Position numbers and translations under genes: made by a program
Notes under the pieces: generated by a model
Database searches by the model: none
Seen by the model: only the letters and a program-made list of their open reading frames with translations
Told to the model about the DNA's origin: nothing
DNA from: Bradyrhizobium jicamae
GTDB taxonomy: Bacteria; Pseudomonadota; Alphaproteobacteria; Rhizobiales; Xanthobacteraceae
Reading direction: 5' to 3'
DNA length: 64,000 nucleotides
Assembly: GCF_018130695.1 (NCBI RefSeq)
Contig: NZ_JAFCJX010000034.1
Location: 1 to 64,000, forward strand
In this document: piece after piece, positions 59,778 through 64,000 of the stretch
Position numbering within the stretch: the stretch's first letter is position 1
Layout of the letters: every line of letters begins with the position of its first letter

Positions 59778-60856
59778 ATTGCTGCGATCACGGCCTTCGC
59801 GATATCGGCGGTGCCGTTCTTGCCGCCGAATTCGAACGGCTTGATGCCGTCGGCATAGACCTTGTCGACGGCGCGATCGATCCGCTCGCCGGCCTCGGCT
59901 GCGCTTTCCAGCCCGTGCTTGTCGGCGAGCCAGTCCAGCATCATCGCCACCGACAGGATCATCGCGGTCGGGTTGGCCTTGCCCTGCCCCATGATATCGG
60001 GCGCGGTGCCGTGGCACGGCTGGAACACCGCGTACTTGTCGCCGATGTCGGCCGACGGTGCCATGCCCATGCCGCCGATCAGGCCGGCGGTGAGATCGGA
60101 CAGGATGTCGCCGAACATGTTCTCTGTGACCATCACGTCGAAATCCCAGGGACGCTTGACCAGCGCGGCCGCGGTCGCGTCGATATAGAGATGATCGGCC
60201 TTGACGCCGGGATGGCGCCTGGCGGTCTCGTCGAAGATGTTGCGGAAGAACGCAAAGGCCTTGAACACGTTTGCCTTGTCGACGCAGGTCAGTCCGCCAT
60301 TGGCGCGGCCGCGCGCCTTGCGGCGCTCGGCGAGGCGGAACGAGAATTCGAACAGGCGCTCCGACGTGTGGCGCGTGATCACCATGGTCTCGCGCGCCTC
60401 GCTGTCGGTGACGACGCCCTTGCCCATCGAGGCGAACAGGCCTTCGGTGGACTCGCGGATCACGACGAGGTCGATGCCCTTCTGGTCGGCGCCGACGATC
60501 GAGCTCGCGACGCCCGGAATCAGCCGCGCCGGGCGCACGCCGGCGTAGAGATCGAAGATCATGCGCAGCTCGATCTGCGGCGCGATCTCGGTATTGTCGG
60601 GATAGCGGATCGACGGCAGGCCGCAGGCGCCGAGCAGGATCGCATCCGCCTCCTCGCACAGCTTGATCGTTGAATCCGGCATCGACTTGCCGGTTTCCTT
60701 GTAATGCGTGGCGCCGGCCGCGGCCTCGGTGAAGCGGAATTTCAGATCCGTCGTCGCCTCCACCTTGCGCAACACCTCGAGCGCCGGCGCCATCACCTCG
60801 GGACCGATGCCGTCGCCACCGAGGACGGCGATGTGGAGAGCGTTGTTGGCGGACAT
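59774..60856 (-). CDS. Isocitrate/isopropylmalate dehydrogenase family protein
   Basis: 360 residues from the ATG of MSANNALHIAVLGGDGIGPEV; the frame extends 30 bases further up. Beta-decarboxylating dehydrogenase motifs: GGDGIGPE, DLVVIRESTEGLFASMG, YIDATAAALV, MVTENMFGDILSDL (metal-binding Asp residues) and the adenosine loop PCHGTAPDIMGQGKANPTA. Standard substrates are isopropylmalate, tartrate, D-malate or homoisocitrate. Absence of leu genes nearby and RESTEGLF rather than the LeuB-type block favour a tartrate/malate-type enzyme (inference). Confidence 0.85.
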   Translation of the reverse strand: MSANNALHIAVLGGDGIGPEVMAPALEVLRKVEATTDLKFRFTEAAAGATHYKETGKSMPDSTIKLCEEADAILLGACGLPSIRYPDNTEIAPQIELRMIFDLYAGVRPARLIPGVASSIVGADQKGIDLVVIRESTEGLFASMGKGVVTDSEARETMVITRHTSERLFEFSFRLAERRKARGRANGGLTCVDKANVFKAFAFFRNIFDETARRHPGVKADHLYIDATAAALVKRPWDFDVMVTENMFGDILSDLTAGLIGGMGMAPSADIGDKYAVFQPCHGTAPDIMGQGKANPTAMILSVAMMLDWLADKHGLESAAEAGERIDRAVDKVYADGIKPFEFGGKNGTADIAKAVIAAI

Positions 60857-60898
60857 GGGATTCCTTATCGAGTGGTTTGTGGTCAATATCTAGAAGTA

Positions 60899-60988
60899 CG
60901 TCATGCCCGGCCTTGTGCCGGGCATCCACGTCTTGACTGCGGTACCAAAAGCAAGACGTGGATGGCCGGGACAAGCCCGGCCATGACG
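60899..60988. repeat. 90-base inverted repeat, CGTCATGCCCGGCC type
   Basis: CGTCATGCCCGGCCTTGTGCC is mirrored by GGACAAGCCCGGCCATGACG, with CATCCACGTCTTG/CAAGACGTGGATG as the inner stem. It separates the isopropylmalate-type dehydrogenase gene from the zinc alcohol dehydrogenase gene. Confidence 0.85.
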
Positions 60989-61001
60989 GGTGTGATGTTT
61001 C

Positions 61002-62072
61002 TTACGGCGTCAACACGGCACGGCCGACCAGCTTGCCGTCGTGCAGGGCGTGCAGCGCGTCATTGGCTTTCCCAAGCGGCATCGTCGTCACCGGGATTGC
61101 CGGAATCTTCTTCGAACGCACCAGGTCCAACAACTCCTGCGTCTCGCGGAGATTGCCGACATAGCTGCCCTGAATGGTGACCGCCTTGATCGGGATCAGC
61201 GGCAGCGCCCAGGTCGCGCCGCCGCCGAACAGGCCGACGATCACGAGCTTGCCGCCCTTGGTCAGGCAATCAAAACCAAGTTGCGTGGTCTGGGCGTTGC
61301 CGACCAGGTCGATCGCGGCGCGGATCGGCTGGCCCGCCTTCTTCATCAGCTGCTCCAGCGCATCCGGCGCCTTGCCGTCGACGGTGGCGAGCGCGCCGGC
61401 CGCCTCCGCGGCCTCGCGCTTCCTGGCGTCGATATCGACCACGATGGCGCCCTTGCCGCCCATCGCCTTGAGCAGCGACAGCGCCATCAGGCCGAGGCCG
61501 CCGGCGCCAAAGATCACGATCGGGGTGTCGAAATCCTTCTCGACCTTCTTCAACGCGCTGTAGGTGGTGACACCCGAGCAGGCGTAAGGCGCGGCCGTGA
61601 CGGGATCGAGTCCCTTCAGGTTCAACAGATACTTCGGATGCGGCACCGTCATGTGATCGGCATAGCCGCCGTCGCAGTAGACGCCGAGCGAATTCGGCTT
61701 GATCGCGCACATGTTCTCGTCGCCGGCCAGACAGGTCGGGCATTTGCCGCAGCCGAGCCAGGGATAGGCCAGCGCAACGTCGCCGATCCTGAGGTCGCCC
61801 TTGTCGCTGTCCTTCACATCGGGTCCGAAGGCTGCGACCTCGCCGACCGTCTCATGCCCCATCGTGCGCGGCAGCGAGACGCCGCGATCCTTCAATGACA
61901 GCGGCTTGCGGCCATGGCCGAGATCGTAGCCGCCTTCCCAGATGTGCAAATCGCTGTGGCAGACACCGGCGGCCTTGACCTTGATCAGCACCTGCGTGCC
62001 CGACGGTTGCGGCGTCGGCTGATCGACCTCTTTCAGCGGCGCTTTGAAATCGACGACCTGAAAGCTCTTCAT
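61002..62072 (-). CDS. Zinc-dependent alcohol dehydrogenase
   Basis: 356 residues, with GGGAGAA upstream of the ATG. Catalytic zinc block AGVCHSDLHIWEGGYD and GHETVGEV, a structural-zinc lobe CGKCPTCLAGDENMC with four Cys, and NAD motif IFGAGGLGLMALSLLK. The type is close to bacterial NAD-dependent alcohol/aldehyde dehydrogenases. The C-terminus is intact (DGKLVGRAVLTP). Same strand as its neighbours but bounded by repeats, so probably monocistronic. Confidence 0.9.
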   Translation of the reverse strand: MKSFQVVDFKAPLKEVDQPTPQPSGTQVLIKVKAAGVCHSDLHIWEGGYDLGHGRKPLSLKDRGVSLPRTMGHETVGEVAAFGPDVKDSDKGDLRIGDVALAYPWLGCGKCPTCLAGDENMCAIKPNSLGVYCDGGYADHMTVPHPKYLLNLKGLDPVTAAPYACSGVTTYSALKKVEKDFDTPIVIFGAGGLGLMALSLLKAMGGKGAIVVDIDARKREAAEAAGALATVDGKAPDALEQLMKKAGQPIRAAIDLVGNAQTTQLGFDCLTKGGKLVIVGLFGGGATWALPLIPIKAVTIQGSYVGNLRETQELLDLVRSKKIPAIPVTTMPLGKANDALHALHDGKLVGRAVLTP

Positions 62073-62113
62073 CGCTGTTCTCCCGAGTTTTTATTCTTGG
62101 CTAGCGGTTTAGG

Positions 62114-63093
62114 CTAGATCAGCGGATGATGGCAAGCCGCGGACTGGCCGGGCGCGACCGTGCGCAATTCTGGCACCTCGGCCGCGCAGCGCGCATCGGC
62201 CCGCGGACAGCGGGTGCGGAAACGGCAGCCGGAGGGCGGTGCGATCGGCGACGGCGGCTCGCCGACGGCGACGCTCTCGGTGGGACGGACGTCCGGATCG
62301 GGCACCGGGATCGCCTCGAGCAGCAGCGCGGTATAGGGATGCGCGGGCGTTGCAAACAGCTGTTCGGACGGCCCGACCTCGCAGAGCCGGCCGAGATACA
62401 TCACCGCGACACGGTCGCTGACCGCCTTCACGACGGCGAGATCGTGGGCGATGAACAAGAGCGTCAGGCCGTAGCGCGCCTTCATCTCCTCCAGCAAATT
62501 GAGGATCTGGGCGCGGATCGAGACGTCGAGCGCGGACACCGGCTCGTCGCAGATGACGAAATCGGGATTGAGCACCAGTGCGCGGGCAATGCAGATGCGC
62601 TGGCATTGCCCGCCGGAGAATTCATGCGGCAATCGGTTGACGACCAGCGCGGGATCAAGACCGACCGCGGCCAGCACGTCGTGCACGGCCTGCCGGCGCT
62701 TGTCGGGATCCTTGACGCCCGAGATCACCAGCGGCTCGGCGACGATGTCGCCGATCCGCCGTCGCGGATTGAGCGAGGCGATCGGATCCTGGAAGATCAG
62801 CTGCACCCGGCGGCGCATCCGGCGCAGCGCGTCGCCATGCATGGCGGTGAGGTCGTGGCCGTCGAACAGCACCTTGCCCGACACCGCCTGCCGCAGCTGC
62901 AGCACCGCGCGTCCGAGCGTCGACTTGCCGCAGCCGGATTCACCGACCAGGCCGAGCGTCTCGCCGCGCGCGATGTCGAGGCTGACGTCGGAGACGGCGT
63001 GGACGGTCCTGCCGCCGACGGCATATTCGACGACGAGGTTTTCCACCTTCAACAGCGGTTCGGACGCCATCTGTTGCATGGCCAGCTGCTGCA

Positions 63094-63097
<4 letters not shown>
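62114..63097 (-). CDS. Peptide/nickel-type ABC importer ATPase (DppF-like)
   Basis: 327 residues. Walker A GESGCGKST near 55, FQDPIASLNPRRRI (typical Dpp/Opp Q-loop), FSGGQCQRICIARAL signature, FVICDEPVSALDVS Walker B and FIAHDLAVV switch His. The C-terminal oligo_HPY domain has CRFRTRCPRADARCA, a Cys-rich iron-sulfur-type motif found in this ATPase class. Its first ATG overlaps the upstream ATPase stop (ATGA), showing tight coupling of the two nucleotide-binding subunits. Confidence 0.92.

Positions 63098-64000
<903 letters not shown>

Overview
The window reads as chromosomal DNA of a slow-growing alphaproteobacterium, most likely Bradyrhizobium or a close relative. This rests on high G+C, strong third-position G/C bias, protein families typical of that group (IalB, HAF-repeat, HWE kinase, many solute importers) and several families of short palindromic intergenic repeats. 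No rRNA, tRNA, CRISPR array, insertion sequence, integrase or phage gene was seen. It looks like a catabolic and transport region rather than a mobile island.

Layout. 0.2-3.4 kb: ornithine aminotransferase and a secreted protein with two tandem LTXXQ-like domains. 3.5-12.2 kb (minus strand): a TetR regulator, a three-gene NMT1/THI5-type ABC importer, and four enzymes (enolase superfamily, Gfo/Idh/MocA oxidoreductase, DUF993 aldolase-like protein, TIM-barrel sugar isomerase). This looks like an uncharacterised catabolic operon. 13-18.4 kb: VOC protein, two PfkB-family kinases, ferredoxin reductase, enoyl-CoA hydratase. 18.4-26.6 kb: a TRAP transporter, an IlvD/Edd dehydratase, a GntR/FCD regulator, an IalB-like protein, uronate dehydrogenase and an SMP-30 lactonase. 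These form a plausible sugar-acid regulon with shared 9-bp palindromes. 26.6-33.2 kb: a membrane protein with a C13/caspase-like domain, a B3 metallo-beta-lactamase-fold protein, an aldehyde dehydrogenase, and a secreted-type protein with 7 HAF plus 7 FG-GAP-like repeats.

33.2-45 kb: an AceE-like E1 enzyme divergent from an Lrp regulator, an FAA-hydrolase-family dehydratase, zinc and aldo/keto dehydrogenases, an EamA exporter, and a second aldehyde dehydrogenase divergent from a ModE-like regulator. 45-49 kb: a nitrate-type ABC importer operon ending in a single-domain haemoglobin. 49-55.8 kb: intradiol dioxygenase, serine hydrolase, HWE histidine kinase, DctA, and two small genes. 55.9-64 kb: aromatic-type FAD monooxygenase, Bug-type binding protein, His-rich secreted protein, a 53-residue membrane protein missed by ordinary length cut-offs, isopropylmalate-dehydrogenase-family enzyme, zinc alcohol dehydrogenase, and two ATPases of a peptide/nickel-type importer, the second cut by the window end.

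Common theme: uptake of small organic acids, sugars or nitrate, and their oxidation through 2-keto-3-deoxy acids and semialdehydes. Functions are assigned from recognised motifs and context only; no search was run. Several starts were moved inward from the longest reading frame because a better ribosome-binding site, signal peptide or domain start was visible.
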